From: an uncultured Oscillibacter sp.
GTDB taxonomy: Bacteria > Bacillota > Clostridia > Oscillospirales > Oscillospiraceae
Length of the DNA stretch: 64,000 nt
Assembly: GCA_910585385.1 (NCBI GenBank)
Contig: CAJUDV010000009.1
Span: 3,934-67,933, forward strand
Direction: 5' to 3'
Part shown: piece by piece, positions 8,057-16,354 of the stretch
Position numbering within the stretch: position 1 is the first letter of the stretch
How the letters are laid out: the number at the start of each line of letters is the position of its first letter
Translations under genes and position numbers: made by a program
Notes under the pieces: model-generated
Databases searched by the model: none
What the model was told of the DNA's origin: nothing
The model's input: only the letters and a program-made list of their open reading frames with translations

Positions 8057-9589
8057 ATGACTAGCGCACAAATCTGTATTATGGGCACCATTATCCTGTA
8101 CCTGTGTTTTGTGATCTTTACGGGGGTGATGATCGGCCGCCGGTCCAAGAAGAGCGCCGAGGGCTTTTACCTGGGCGGGCGGGGCATGGGGCCCCTGGTC
8201 ACCGCCATGAGCGCGGAGGCCTCCGACATGAGCAGCTACCTGCTGATGGGGATTCCCGGACTCGCGTACCTCTCCGGCGTGGCCGACGCCAGCTGGACCG
8301 CCATCGGCCTGGCTGTGGGCACCTACCTGAACTTTCTGCTGGTGGCGAAGCGGCTGCGCCGGTACAGCGTGAAGCTGGACGCCATCACCATTCCCGGCTT
8401 TATCTCCAAGCGCTACGGTGAGAAGAGGCCGGTAATCATGTGCATCTCCGCCCTGATTATTCTCATCTTCTTCGTGCCCTACGTGGCCTCGGGCCTGGCG
8501 GCCATCGGAAAGCTGTTCAACAGCCTGTTCGGCTGGGACTACATGGCGGCGGTGATCATCGGGGCCATTGTCATCATCAGCTACACCTCCATCGGCGGAT
8601 TCAGCGCCGTGGCCACCATGGACTTGATTCAGTCCGTTATTATGACCGTGGCCCTGGCCATTATCGTGGTGTTCGGCATTGTCCAGGCCGGGGGCATGGA
8701 CGCCGTGCTGGACCACGCCCGGTCCCTGCCCGGATTCCTCACCTTTACGGAGACCTACAACGCGGCCTCAGGCAGCGCCGAGCCCTATGGCTTTATCCGC
8801 ATTATCTCCATGATGGCCTGGGGGCTGGGCTACTTCGGCATGCCTCACATCCTGGTGCGGTTCATGGCCATCCGGGATGAGAACGAGCTGAAGCTCTCCC
8901 GCCGGATTGCCTCTGTGTGGGTGGTGATTTCCATGGGCGTGGCGGTATTCATCGGCATTGTGGGACACGCGGTCTCTTCCGTGGGCCGGGTGCCCTATCT
9001 GGAGGGCAGCGCCACGGAGACCATCATCGTCAAGCTCTCCGACCTGCTCTCCTCCTATGGCATTTTCCCCGCCATTGTGGCCGGGTGTATTTTGGCCGGC
9101 ATTCTGGCGGCCACCATGTCCACCGCCGACAGCCAGCTGCTGGCCGCCGCCTCCGCGTTCTCGGAGAACCTGGTGCAGGATGTGTTGGGCGTAAAGCTGA
9201 CAGAGCGGCAGACCATGCTCATCGCCCGGCTCACCGTGGTGGTCATCGCCGTCATCGCCCTGTTCCTGGCCGCGGACCCGGACAGCAATGTGTTCCAGAT
9301 CGTCTCCTTCGCCTGGGCGGGCTTTGGCGCTACCTTCGGGCCCGCCATTCTGTGCGCGCTGTTCTGGAAGCGCAGCAACCGCCAGGGCATTATGGCCGGC
9401 CTTGTAGCCGGCGGGGCCATGATCTTTATCTGGAAGTTCCTGGTGAAGCCCCTGGGAGGCATTTGGAATATCTACGAGCTGCTGCCCGCCTTCCTGGTGG
9501 CCTGCGCGGTGATTGCGGTGGTCTCCCTGGCCACGCCCAAGCCGGACGGGGAGATTGAGCGCGTCTTCGACGAGATGGGCGGAAAATAA
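8057..9589 (+). CDS. putP: Sodium/proline symporter PutP
   Basis: A 510-residue member of the sodium:solute symporter (SSS) family with about 13 membrane helices. Visible family features are AEASDMSSYLLMG in helix 2 (the Na+/substrate region), FISKRYGEKRPVI, GGFSAVATMDLIQ, GMPHILVRFMA and ATMSTADSQLLAA, which holds the Na2-site serine/threonine residues. Length and motifs match PutP more closely than pantothenate or glucose symporters. It imports proline with sodium across the cytoplasmic membrane. The ATG has an AAAGGAGAG site and the gene stands alone between terminators. Substrate is inferred from motif similarity. Confidence 0.9.
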   Translation: MTSAQICIMGTIILYLCFVIFTGVMIGRRSKKSAEGFYLGGRGMGPLVTAMSAEASDMSSYLLMGIPGLAYLSGVADASWTAIGLAVGTYLNFLLVAKRLRRYSVKLDAITIPGFISKRYGEKRPVIMCISALIILIFFVPYVASGLAAIGKLFNSLFGWDYMAAVIIGAIVIISYTSIGGFSAVATMDLIQSVIMTVALAIIVVFGIVQAGGMDAVLDHARSLPGFLTFTETYNAASGSAEPYGFIRIISMMAWGLGYFGMPHILVRFMAIRDENELKLSRRIASVWVVISMGVAVFIGIVGHAVSSVGRVPYLEGSATETIIVKLSDLLSSYGIFPAIVAGCILAGILAATMSTADSQLLAAASAFSENLVQDVLGVKLTERQTMLIARLTVVVIAVIALFLAADPDSNVFQIVSFAWAGFGATFGPAILCALFWKRSNRQGIMAGLVAGGAMIFIWKFLVKPLGGIWNIYELLPAFLVACAVIAVVSLATPKPDGEIERVFDEMGGK

Positions 9590-9689
9590 TCGGAGCGGAG
9601 AAGCATCTCAAAGACGTCCCGCCGGCGCTGAGAGAGGGAGGCGCTCCGGAGGTATCAATTTCTTTTTCAGGCGGCGGTGAAAATGAGGG

Positions 9690-9736
9690 GCCCCGTCCAG
9701 CTGGAACATCCGAGCCATAGCTGGACGGGGCTTTTT
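9690..9736 (+). terminator. Strong terminator after putP
   Basis: A 13-base stem GCCCCGTCCAGCT/AGCTGGACGGGGC has a 16-base loop and a T5 tract at 9732-9736. Confidence 0.9.
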
Positions 9737-9783
9737 GCGCGGCGGCGCGGAGAATCAAATAGGACTCCGGAGGACCTCAAAAA

Positions 9784-9833
9784 GGACGGAATCAGTGGTT
9801 TTGAATGTTCAAAACCACTGATTTTTTGCGTCC
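9784..9833. terminator. Long hairpin, terminator-like, at the left edge of the phage cluster
   Basis: A perfect 16-base stem AATCAGTGGTTTTGAA/TTCAAAACCACTGATT has only a TG loop and a T6 tract, and can be extended by GGACG/CGTCC. It is the second terminator in 100 bases and insulates the phage genes from putP. Confidence 0.8.
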
Positions 9834-9929
9834 GGCAAAAAAATTATGGGGAAGGGCGCACGCGGGCGTACAACTTTCCAGGGGAGCGGGGCCTTTTGTG
9901 TAGGGAGATTTCGGAGAGGAGGCGGTCAA

Positions 9930-10391
9930 TTGGAGAGATGGGACAGCGGAGCCTTCTGCCGGGCGTATCTGCGGACCATGGACCCGGAGCGGGCGGCGGC
10001 GGAGACCGGGCGGGGGGACGGTTTTTCCCTGCTGGGGGGCAAGGCCGTGCAGGCGCGGCTGGAGAGGATGCGGACGGACGCCGCGGGACAGCTGCGGCGG
10101 GAGGACGCGGTGCGGCGGCTGGCGCAGATGGCCTTCGGCAGGGCCAACGACGCGGTGCGCCTGGCCCTGCATCCCGGAGAGGTGGACCCGGAGGGGCTGG
10201 ACCTCTCCGCCGTGACGGAATTCAAGGTGACGGACAAGGGCGGCGTGGAGGTGAAGCTTGCGGACCGGGTGCGGGCGCTGGAGACGCTGTGTTCCCTGCT
10301 GGAGGACAGCGGCGGCCGCGGGGCCGAGGCGCTGTACCGGGCCCTGTCGGAGAGCCGCGGCGAAGGGGAGGAGGGATGGGGCGACGGATGA
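9930..10391 (+). CDS. Phage terminase small subunit
   Basis: A 153-residue protein from a TTG at 9930, chosen because a perfect AGGAGG lies 7 bases before it. The N-terminus FCRAYLRTMDPERAAAETG is the helix-turn-helix DNA-recognition pattern of small terminase subunits, which bind the pac/cos site and deliver DNA to the large subunit. The C-terminal half is helical and probably mediates oligomer contacts. It is followed almost directly by the large subunit. No clear promoter could be found in the 97 bases after the hairpin at 9784-9833. Confidence 0.75.
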   Translation: MERWDSGAFCRAYLRTMDPERAAAETGRGDGFSLLGGKAVQARLERMRTDAAGQLRREDAVRRLAQMAFGRANDAVRLALHPGEVDPEGLDLSAVTEFKVTDKGGVEVKLADRVRALETLCSLLEDSGGRGAEALYRALSESRGEGEEGWGDG

Positions 10392-10398
10392 GATCACG

Positions 10399-11625
10399 GT
10401 GTTTTCCCCCAAGCAGAGACGAGTATTGACCTGGTGGCAGTCGGAGCGGTGGGAGGCGGTTATCTGCGACGGCGCGGTGCGCAGCGGCAAGACCCTCTCC
10501 ATGGGGGTGTCCTTCTTCCTGTGGGCCCAGGCCCGGTTTGACGGGCGGCAGTTTGGGCTTTGCGGAAAGACCATCGGCGCTCTGCGGCGGAATCTGCTGG
10601 CGGAGCTGGCGCCCTATCTGCGGAGCGTGGGGATGAACGTCCGGGAGCGGCGGGCGGAGAATATGCTGGTGGTGCGGTTTCTGGGACATGAGAACCGCTA
10701 TCTGCTCTTTGGCGGGCGGGACGAGTCCAGCGCGGCGCTGATCCAGGGGAGCACCCTGGCGGGAGTGCTGCTGGACGAGACGGCGCTGATGCCGCGCTCC
10801 TTCGTGGAACAGGCCGTTGCCCGGTGCAGCGTGCCGGGGAGCCGGCTGTGGTTCAACTGCAACCCGGAGGGGCCACAGCACTGGTTCTACCGGGAGTGGA
10901 TCCAAAAGGCGGAGGAGCGGCGGGCGCTGCATCTCCACTTCACCATGGACGATAACCCCGCCCTGTCCCGGCGGATTCGGGAGCGGTACCAGCGGGCCTA
11001 TTCCGGGGTGTTCTACCGGCGGTTTGTGCTGGGGGAGTGGGCCGCCGCCCAGGGGCTGGTGTACGACTTCTTCCGCCGGGAGCGGGACGCCCCGGCGGCC
11101 CCGGCGGGGCCCTTTGCCCGGTGGCGGATCTCCGTGGACTACGGGACGGCCAACCCCGCCTCCTTCGGGCTGTGGGGAGAGCTGGACGGGATCTGGTACC
11201 GGGTGCGGGAGTTCTATTACAGCTCCCGGAGGACCGGGCGGCAGCGGACGGACGCGGAGTACGCGGAGGATCTGGAGGCTTTGGCCGGGGGCAGGGAGAT
11301 CCAGCGGGTGATCGTTGACCCCTCGGCGGCCAGCTTCATTGAGGTTCTGCGGCGGCGGGGGTTCCGGGTGGTCCGGGCGGACAACGGCGTGCCGGACGGC
11401 ATCCGGGTGACGGCGGACCTGCTGAAGCGGGGGCGGATCGTGATCTGCCGGGAGTGCCGGGACTGCCTGCGGGAGATAGAGCTCTACTGCTGGGAGGAGC
11501 GGGCCGGGCGGGACGCCCCCAGGAAGGAGAACGACCACGCCATGGACGAGACGCGGTACTTCGCCATGGATCTGGCGGGGGGAGACGGCGGCTTTGCCGT
11601 TATGAGCGTGGAGCGGAGAGTATGA
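10399..11625 (+). CDS. Phage terminase large subunit
   Basis: About 408 residues. The ATPase part has a Walker A-like DGAVRSGKTLS, a Walker B-like GVLLDETALM and a coupling motif WFNCNPEG; the nuclease part begins at SVDYGTANPASF with further acidic residues (VIVDPSAAS). This is the packaging motor of tailed phages, PBSX/SPP1-like rather than lambda-like. The start is uncertain: no ATG lies near the AGGAGG at 10367-10374. The GTG at 10399 (TVFSPKQ) is the best in-frame codon; the ATG at 10258 would overlap the small subunit too far. Confidence 0.9.
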   Translation: MFSPKQRRVLTWWQSERWEAVICDGAVRSGKTLSMGVSFFLWAQARFDGRQFGLCGKTIGALRRNLLAELAPYLRSVGMNVRERRAENMLVVRFLGHENRYLLFGGRDESSAALIQGSTLAGVLLDETALMPRSFVEQAVARCSVPGSRLWFNCNPEGPQHWFYREWIQKAEERRALHLHFTMDDNPALSRRIRERYQRAYSGVFYRRFVLGEWAAAQGLVYDFFRRERDAPAAPAGPFARWRISVDYGTANPASFGLWGELDGIWYRVREFYYSSRRTGRQRTDAEYAEDLEALAGGREIQRVIVDPSAASFIEVLRRRGFRVVRADNGVPDGIRVTADLLKRGRIVICRECRDCLREIELYCWEERAGRDAPRKENDHAMDETRYFAMDLAGGDGGFAVMSVERRV

Positions 11626-12815
11626 GGGGGATCAGGAATTTGAGATGGTTCAAAAAGCGGCGGGCGGAGGTGCTGCCGGCGGCGGTGCAGCTGCGGAGCG
11701 GCGAGCGGCACCCCTTCGGGATGCTGGGGGACTATGTGCCTTTGCGCCGGGGGGAGGCCCGGCTGTACCAGGCGGTGCGGGAGGCCGTGCCGGTGGTGGA
11801 CGCGGCGGTGTACAAGCTGATCCGCATGACCGGGGGCGTGACGGTGCGGTGCGCCGACGGGGCGGCGGAGCGGGCCCTGGGGGAGTTTTTGCGGACGGTG
11901 CCCGCGGGGCGGGGGCAGTTCGGCGTCAACGCGTTTTTGGACTGCTACCTGGACGCGCTTTTGACCTGCGGGCGGGCCGTAGGCGAGATCGTGCCCGCCG
12001 GAGACGGGGCGGACATCGCCGCTTTGCTGTGCGGCAGGGTGGAGGACATTGAGATCCGGGAGGGTGAGCACCCGCTGGAGTTTGAGATCTGCGGGGCGGA
12101 CGAGAACGGACGGATGGGGCCCCTGCCCTATCAGGACCTGCTGCTGTTTACGCCGCTGAATCCGGAGGCCGGGAGCCCCTACGGCGTGTCGCTGCTGCGG
12201 TCGCTGCCCTTTCTGTCGGACATTTTGACCAAGATCTACCACACCATCGGCGTCAACTGGGAGCGGTGCGGAAATGTGCGCTTCGCCGTGACATGCAGGA
12301 ACGGCGAGAGCGGGTCCGCGGCGGAGCGGGGGCGGCTGCTGGCGGAGGAGTGGTCCCGGGCCATGCGGGAGGGCCGGAACGGCAGCGTACGGGACTTCGT
12401 GGCCGTGGGGGACGTGGAGATCAAGGCCATCGGCGGCGACGCGCCCATTCTGGACAGCGAGACGCCGGTGCGGCAGATTTTGGAGCAGATCGTGGCCAAG
12501 ACCGGCATTCCGCCCTTTATGCTGGGGCTGAGCTGGAGCTCCACGGAGCGCATGAGCTCCCAGCAGGCGGACCTGCTGACCACGGAGATCACCGCCCTGC
12601 GGCGGACGCTGACGCCGGTGGTGGAGCGGATCTGCCGGCTGTGGCTGCGGATGCACGGGTACACCTGCGGCTTTGAGGTGGTTTGGGACGACATCAATCT
12701 CCAGGACCAGGTGGAGGAGGCCCGGGCGGAGCTGTACCGGGAACAGGCCAGGAGGCTGAGAATTGAAAATGACGAGAGAGAGGCCGGAAGGGAGGAGCGC
12801 CATGGAAGTGCGTAA
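11622..12815 (+). CDS. Phage portal protein
   Basis: A 397-residue protein whose ATG overlaps the terminase stop as ATGA. The N-terminal segment is basic; the core has VVDAAVYKLIRMTGGV, NAFLDCYLDALLTCG, SPYGVSLLRSLPFLSDIL and the C-terminal block KTGIPPFMLGLSWSSTERM followed by SQQADLL, typical of HK97/PBSX-type portals. Portals form the dodecameric ring at the capsid vertex through which DNA enters. The position after terminase fits. The C-terminus overlaps the next gene by 14 bases. Confidence 0.9.
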   Translation: MRGIRNLRWFKKRRAEVLPAAVQLRSGERHPFGMLGDYVPLRRGEARLYQAVREAVPVVDAAVYKLIRMTGGVTVRCADGAAERALGEFLRTVPAGRGQFGVNAFLDCYLDALLTCGRAVGEIVPAGDGADIAALLCGRVEDIEIREGEHPLEFEICGADENGRMGPLPYQDLLLFTPLNPEAGSPYGVSLLRSLPFLSDILTKIYHTIGVNWERCGNVRFAVTCRNGESGSAAERGRLLAEEWSRAMREGRNGSVRDFVAVGDVEIKAIGGDAPILDSETPVRQILEQIVAKTGIPPFMLGLSWSSTERMSSQQADLLTTEITALRRTLTPVVERICRLWLRMHGYTCGFEVVWDDINLQDQVEEARAELYREQARRLRIENDEREAGREERHGSA

Positions 12816-13680
12816 GGAGCGGAGCGAGGCGGCGGCGGGACTGCCGGGGCGGGAGGAGCTGGAGGCCATCAACCGGTTTGCCAAGACGCCGCTTGCGGCG
12901 GAGCAGGTGTACACCTTCACCCTGCGGCTGTGCGACAACGAGGTGGACCGGGACTTTGAGCGGTTCGACGCGGCGGCGCTGGAGCGGCTGGGAGAGCTGT
13001 TTGTGGGAAAGAGCGGCGTCTTTGACCACCAGTGGTCCGCCAGGGGACAGACGGCCCGGATCTACCGGACGGAGGTGACGCGGGAGCCGTCCATGACCAC
13101 GGCGGCGGGAGACGAGTACCGCTGGCTCAAGGGCTGGGCCTATCTGCTGCGGACGGAGAAAAACGCGGATCTCATCGCTGAAATCGAGGGCGGCATCAAA
13201 AAGGAGGTCAGCGTGGGATGCAGCGTGAAACACAGCGTGTGCTCCATCTGCGGCGCAGAGGGCGGCTGCCGGCACGTGAGGGGGCAGGCCTACGATGGGA
13301 AGCTGTGCTTTACGGAGCTGAGGAATCCCACAGACGCCTATGAGTGGTCCTTTGTGGCGGTGCCCGCCCAGCGGGGCGCGGGGGTATTGAAGCGCTTCGG
13401 CCAGGAGGAGGAGCAGACGGCCCGGCTGCGCAGGGAGGCGGCTCTGGGGCGGAAGTACCTCTCGGCGCTGCGGCGGGAGGTGGTGCGGCTGGCCATGCTG
13501 GCGGACGACCGCCTGGACGGCGGCGTGCTTTCCAAGGCGGCGGAGCGGATGGAGGAGCCGGAGTTGCTGGCCATGAGGGACGCCTATGCCGCCCAGGCGG
13601 CCAGGCGGTTTCCCGCGGCGCCCCAGCTGCGGCCCCGTCCCGCGGAGGCAGGGGAGGACGCGGGGGCGTTTCAGATCTGA
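12802..13680 (+). CDS. Phage head maturation protease (HK97-type) with Cys-rich insertion
   Basis: A 292-residue protein from the ATG at 12802, which has GGGAGGAG 6-7 bases upstream. The His in GVFDHQWS and the Ser in KEVSVGCSVKH are placed as the catalytic His and Ser of HK97-type prohead proteases. Inserted after the Ser is a Cys/His cluster (CSVKHSVCSICGAEGGC and RH) that could bind zinc, followed by DAYEWSFVAVPAQ. The C-terminal 90 residues are helical and could act as scaffold. It lies between portal and capsid, as expected for a capsid protease. The assignment is by pattern, not by search. Confidence 0.7.
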   Translation: MEVRKERSEAAAGLPGREELEAINRFAKTPLAAEQVYTFTLRLCDNEVDRDFERFDAAALERLGELFVGKSGVFDHQWSARGQTARIYRTEVTREPSMTTAAGDEYRWLKGWAYLLRTEKNADLIAEIEGGIKKEVSVGCSVKHSVCSICGAEGGCRHVRGQAYDGKLCFTELRNPTDAYEWSFVAVPAQRGAGVLKRFGQEEEQTARLRREAALGRKYLSALRREVVRLAMLADDRLDGGVLSKAAERMEEPELLAMRDAYAAQAARRFPAAPQLRPRPAEAGEDAGAFQI

Positions 13681-13774
13681 TGGGTCCGCGGCGGAAGCGG
13701 CGGCAGAGCGGGGACAGGCGGTCTCTTCCCCGGTCTGGAGCCATAAAAATCAAGACAATGACAGGAGGACGGCA

Positions 13775-14122
13775 ATGAGGGTTTCTTACGAGGGCATCGG
13801 CCAGTGGGCGGCCACCTTCGCCTGCGGCGGCGTGAAAGAGGGAGAGGTGGTGAAGGTCAGCGGCAGCGGCGCGGTGAGCGCCTGCGAGGCGGGTGAGCGG
13901 TTCTGCGGCGTGGCGCTGGCGGTGAGCCGGGACGGCGAAGCCTGCACAGTGGCTCTGGGGGGCGTGGTGACCGCCGGATACTCCGGCGACACGGTTCCCA
14001 CCGCAGGCTGGATCAGCCTGACGGCGGACGGCAGCGGCGGCGTGACCGTGGCCGAGGGCGAGCAGCGCTATCTGGCGGTGGATGTGGACGGCGCCGCCAG
14101 GACGGTGACATTTGTACTGTAA
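13775..14122 (+). CDS. Phage head decoration or stabilisation protein (DUF2190-like)
   Basis: A 115-residue, mostly beta protein with repeated hydrophobic/Gly motifs (GEVVKVSGSGAVSACEAG and AVDVDGAARTVTFVL). It sits just before the major capsid gene with an AGGAGG site 7 bases before its ATG. Small proteins of this size and place decorate or lock HK97-fold capsids. The 94 bases between the protease gene and this gene contain nothing recognised. Confidence 0.6.
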   Translation: MRVSYEGIGQWAATFACGGVKEGEVVKVSGSGAVSACEAGERFCGVALAVSRDGEACTVALGGVVTAGYSGDTVPTAGWISLTADGSGGVTVAEGEQRYLAVDVDGAARTVTFVL

Positions 14123-14146
14123 AGCAGGAGAGGGAGGAACGCGCGT

Positions 14147-15184
14147 ATGGCATATCATTTTGAGAACGTGAGACTGGAGAAGGAGATGTACGGCCGGGGC
14201 GGCCGGACTTTTGCCCAGACGCTGGAGGAGCTGGACCCCAGCGAGGGGTACCGGGGCACGGCCCTGGAGGGGCTGGACGCCTTCCAGCGGCAGCTGAAGC
14301 GGTTTGACATCCACGTCAAGGGCGCGGGCAGCGACATGGTGGAGAAGTTCTTCCACACCTCGGACTCCGCCGTGCTGTTTCCGGAGTTTGTCTCCCGGGC
14401 GGTGCGGCAGGGGCTGGAGGAGGAGAGCGTTCTGCCGGCCATCACCGCCACGGTGACCCGGTTTGACGGCATGGACTACCGCTCCATCGCCTCCGTGCCC
14501 ACGGAGGAGCAGAAGAAGCTCCGCCGGGTGGAGGAGGGGGCGGAGATCCCTCAGACCACCATCCGCACCCAGGAGAACCTGGTGCGGCTCCACAAGCGGG
14601 GCAGGATGCTGGTGGCCTCCTACGAGGCCATCCGGTTCCAGCGGCTGGACCTCTTTTCCGTGACGCTGCGGCAGATCGGCGCGTACATCGGGCGGATGCA
14701 CCTGGAGGACGCCATCCGGGTTCTCCGGAACGGCGACGGCAACCAGAACCCTGCCCCGGTGTTCACCGTGGGCACGGCCCCCATTGCCAAGGGCGTGAAG
14801 GCCATGTCCTACGGGGCGCTGCTGGACTTCTGGAGCCAGTTTGACCCCTACACCATGAACACCATGCTGGTGAGCGGCGACATGATGCTCTCCATGCTGA
14901 AGCTGCCGGAGTTCCAGAACCCCCTGACGGGGCTGAACTTCCAGGGCACCGGCACCCTGACCTCCCCCCTGGGGGCAAAGCTGCTGCGGACCTCCGCCAT
15001 GCCCGCCAGGACCATCATCGGCCTGGACAGGAACTACGCTCTGGAGCAGATCTGCGGCAGCGAGATCACGGTGGAGTACGACAAGCTCATTGACCGCCAG
15101 ATGGAGCGGGCGGCCATTACCTCCATCTCCGGCTTTGCCAAGCTCTTCGCCGACGCCGCCAAGGTTTTGACCGTGACGGAATGA
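14147..15184 (+). CDS. Phage major capsid protein, HK97 fold
   Basis: A 345-residue protein with an N-terminal charged arm, the E-loop/P-domain region (SVLPAITATVTRFDGMDYRSIASVPTEE read in two parts), RGRMLVASYEAIRFQRLDLFS and the C-terminal SEITVEYDKLIDR. The pattern resembles capsid proteins of Firmicutes contractile phages. The order protease, decoration protein, capsid supports the call. GGGAGG lies before the ATG. The stop overlaps the next start (ATGA). Confidence 0.85.
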   Translation: MAYHFENVRLEKEMYGRGGRTFAQTLEELDPSEGYRGTALEGLDAFQRQLKRFDIHVKGAGSDMVEKFFHTSDSAVLFPEFVSRAVRQGLEEESVLPAITATVTRFDGMDYRSIASVPTEEQKKLRRVEEGAEIPQTTIRTQENLVRLHKRGRMLVASYEAIRFQRLDLFSVTLRQIGAYIGRMHLEDAIRVLRNGDGNQNPAPVFTVGTAPIAKGVKAMSYGALLDFWSQFDPYTMNTMLVSGDMMLSMLKLPEFQNPLTGLNFQGTGTLTSPLGAKLLRTSAMPARTIIGLDRNYALEQICGSEITVEYDKLIDRQMERAAITSISGFAKLFADAAKVLTVTE

Positions 15185-15546
15185 GGGAGGAGATTTTGAC
15201 GCTGGCCCGGGCGGCGTCCGGCGCGGGAGAGGCGGAGGAGGCCCTGCTGGAGCCGCTGTGCAGGGCGGCCTATCTCCGCTGGGAGGCCCGGCTGCGGCCG
15301 GGGCTGACCCCGGAGGCGTGCGGAGCGGCGTTTGCCTGCGCCGCCGCCTTCACGGCGGCGGCGGACCTGGCGGCAGGCCGGGGCGGCGGCGCGGTTGCCG
15401 CCTTTACGGCGGGGGACGTCTCCGTGAGGGGACGGGGGGCGGCGGAGACCGCCTCTCTTTCCAGGGACCTGCGCCGGACGGCGGAGGGGCTGATGGCCCC
15501 CTACGCGGAGGAGGCGGACTTTTGCTTTCGGGGGGTGCGGGGATGA
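15181..15546 (+). CDS. Phage head-tail connector (gp6/XkdH-like position)
   Basis: A 121-residue Ala/Arg-rich helical protein that starts inside the capsid stop codon (ATGA). By position directly after the major capsid gene and by size it should be the adaptor ring that binds the portal. No signature motif can be quoted, so the call is mainly from synteny. Confidence 0.55.
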   Translation: MREEILTLARAASGAGEAEEALLEPLCRAAYLRWEARLRPGLTPEACGAAFACAAAFTAAADLAAGRGGGAVAAFTAGDVSVRGRGAAETASLSRDLRRTAEGLMAPYAEEADFCFRGVRG

Positions 15547-15872
15547 CAGACTGGGTGCGGGAGATTCTGGAGCGGTACGGCCAAAGGGCGGTTCTTGAGA
15601 TGGCGGAGGGAGAACGGGACGTCCGGGCCTTTTTGCAGCCGGTGCGGGAGCGGCGGGAGGAGGCTTCCGGGACAGTGACGGAGATGGGCTGGGTGGACGG
15701 GCGGCTTTGGCTGTATCTTGGCCGGGAGGAGATCCGGCCCGGGGACACGGTGCGGTGGAACGGTATGGCGTTTCAGGCGCGCAGCAGCCGGCCCTATGTG
15801 ATCGGAGGGACGCTGAGCCACTGGTGGGCGTCCCTGGAGCGGAGACGGGAGGCGGCGGAGTGCGGGAGCTGA
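15543..15872 (+). CDS. Phage head closure / head-tail joining protein
   Basis: A 109-residue protein starting in the previous stop (ATGA). It has a beta-rich centre (GRLWLYLGREEIRPGDTVRW, then NGMAFQARSSRPYVIG), a pattern of small stopper proteins in PBSX-like phages. The position between connector and tail-terminator-like genes supports it. Confidence 0.55.
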   Translation: MTDWVREILERYGQRAVLEMAEGERDVRAFLQPVRERREEASGTVTEMGWVDGRLWLYLGREEIRPGDTVRWNGMAFQARSSRPYVIGGTLSHWWASLERRREAAECGS

Positions 15873-16354
15873 CACAGGTGCGGGACGCGGTGATGGCCGC
15901 CATCCGGAGCGCGGGGCTGACGGCCCTGCCCGCCTTTCCGCCGGAGCGGGCCAAGGCCTATGAAGGGGCGGTGGCCGCCGTGGCGGTGGGAACTGTCCAG
16001 GGGAGGGCCCTGGGCTTGTGCGACTATCTGGGCGAGACCCGGGACAAAGAGACCGGCGCCGTGAGGGAGCTGTACGGAAAGCAGCTGGAGGGCGTGGTTA
16101 CGGTGGACGTCCGGGGCCGCAGGGCCGCAGACTGTGAGGCGGGCTGTGAGACGGCGGCGGAGGCGCTGCTGGGAGCGCTGCCCGCCGGCATCCGGCCCGG
16201 GGAGCTGTGCTGGGAGGCCCTGGCGTGGGAGCGGGAGACGGGGATGTTCCTGCGGCGGGGGCGGCTGCGGTGCAGGGCCCTCTTTACGGCGGAGAGCCGG
16301 GAGGACGGAGGGGAATTTCTGGACTTCATCTTGAAAGGGGTTGTGTGCAATTGA
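15860..16354 (+). CDS. Phage tail terminator-like protein
   Basis: A 164-residue protein from a GTG at 15860 with GGGAGG upstream; it overlaps the previous gene by 13 bases. Alternating strands and helices (VVTVDVRGRRAADCEAGCET, RLRCRALFTAESREDGGEFLDF) and its place just before the sheath gene fit the protein that caps the tail tube and joins it to the head. Assignment is by synteny and approximate fold only. Confidence 0.5.
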   Translation: MRELTQVRDAVMAAIRSAGLTALPAFPPERAKAYEGAVAAVAVGTVQGRALGLCDYLGETRDKETGAVRELYGKQLEGVVTVDVRGRRAADCEAGCETAAEALLGALPAGIRPGELCWEALAWERETGMFLRRGRLRCRALFTAESREDGGEFLDFILKGVVCN

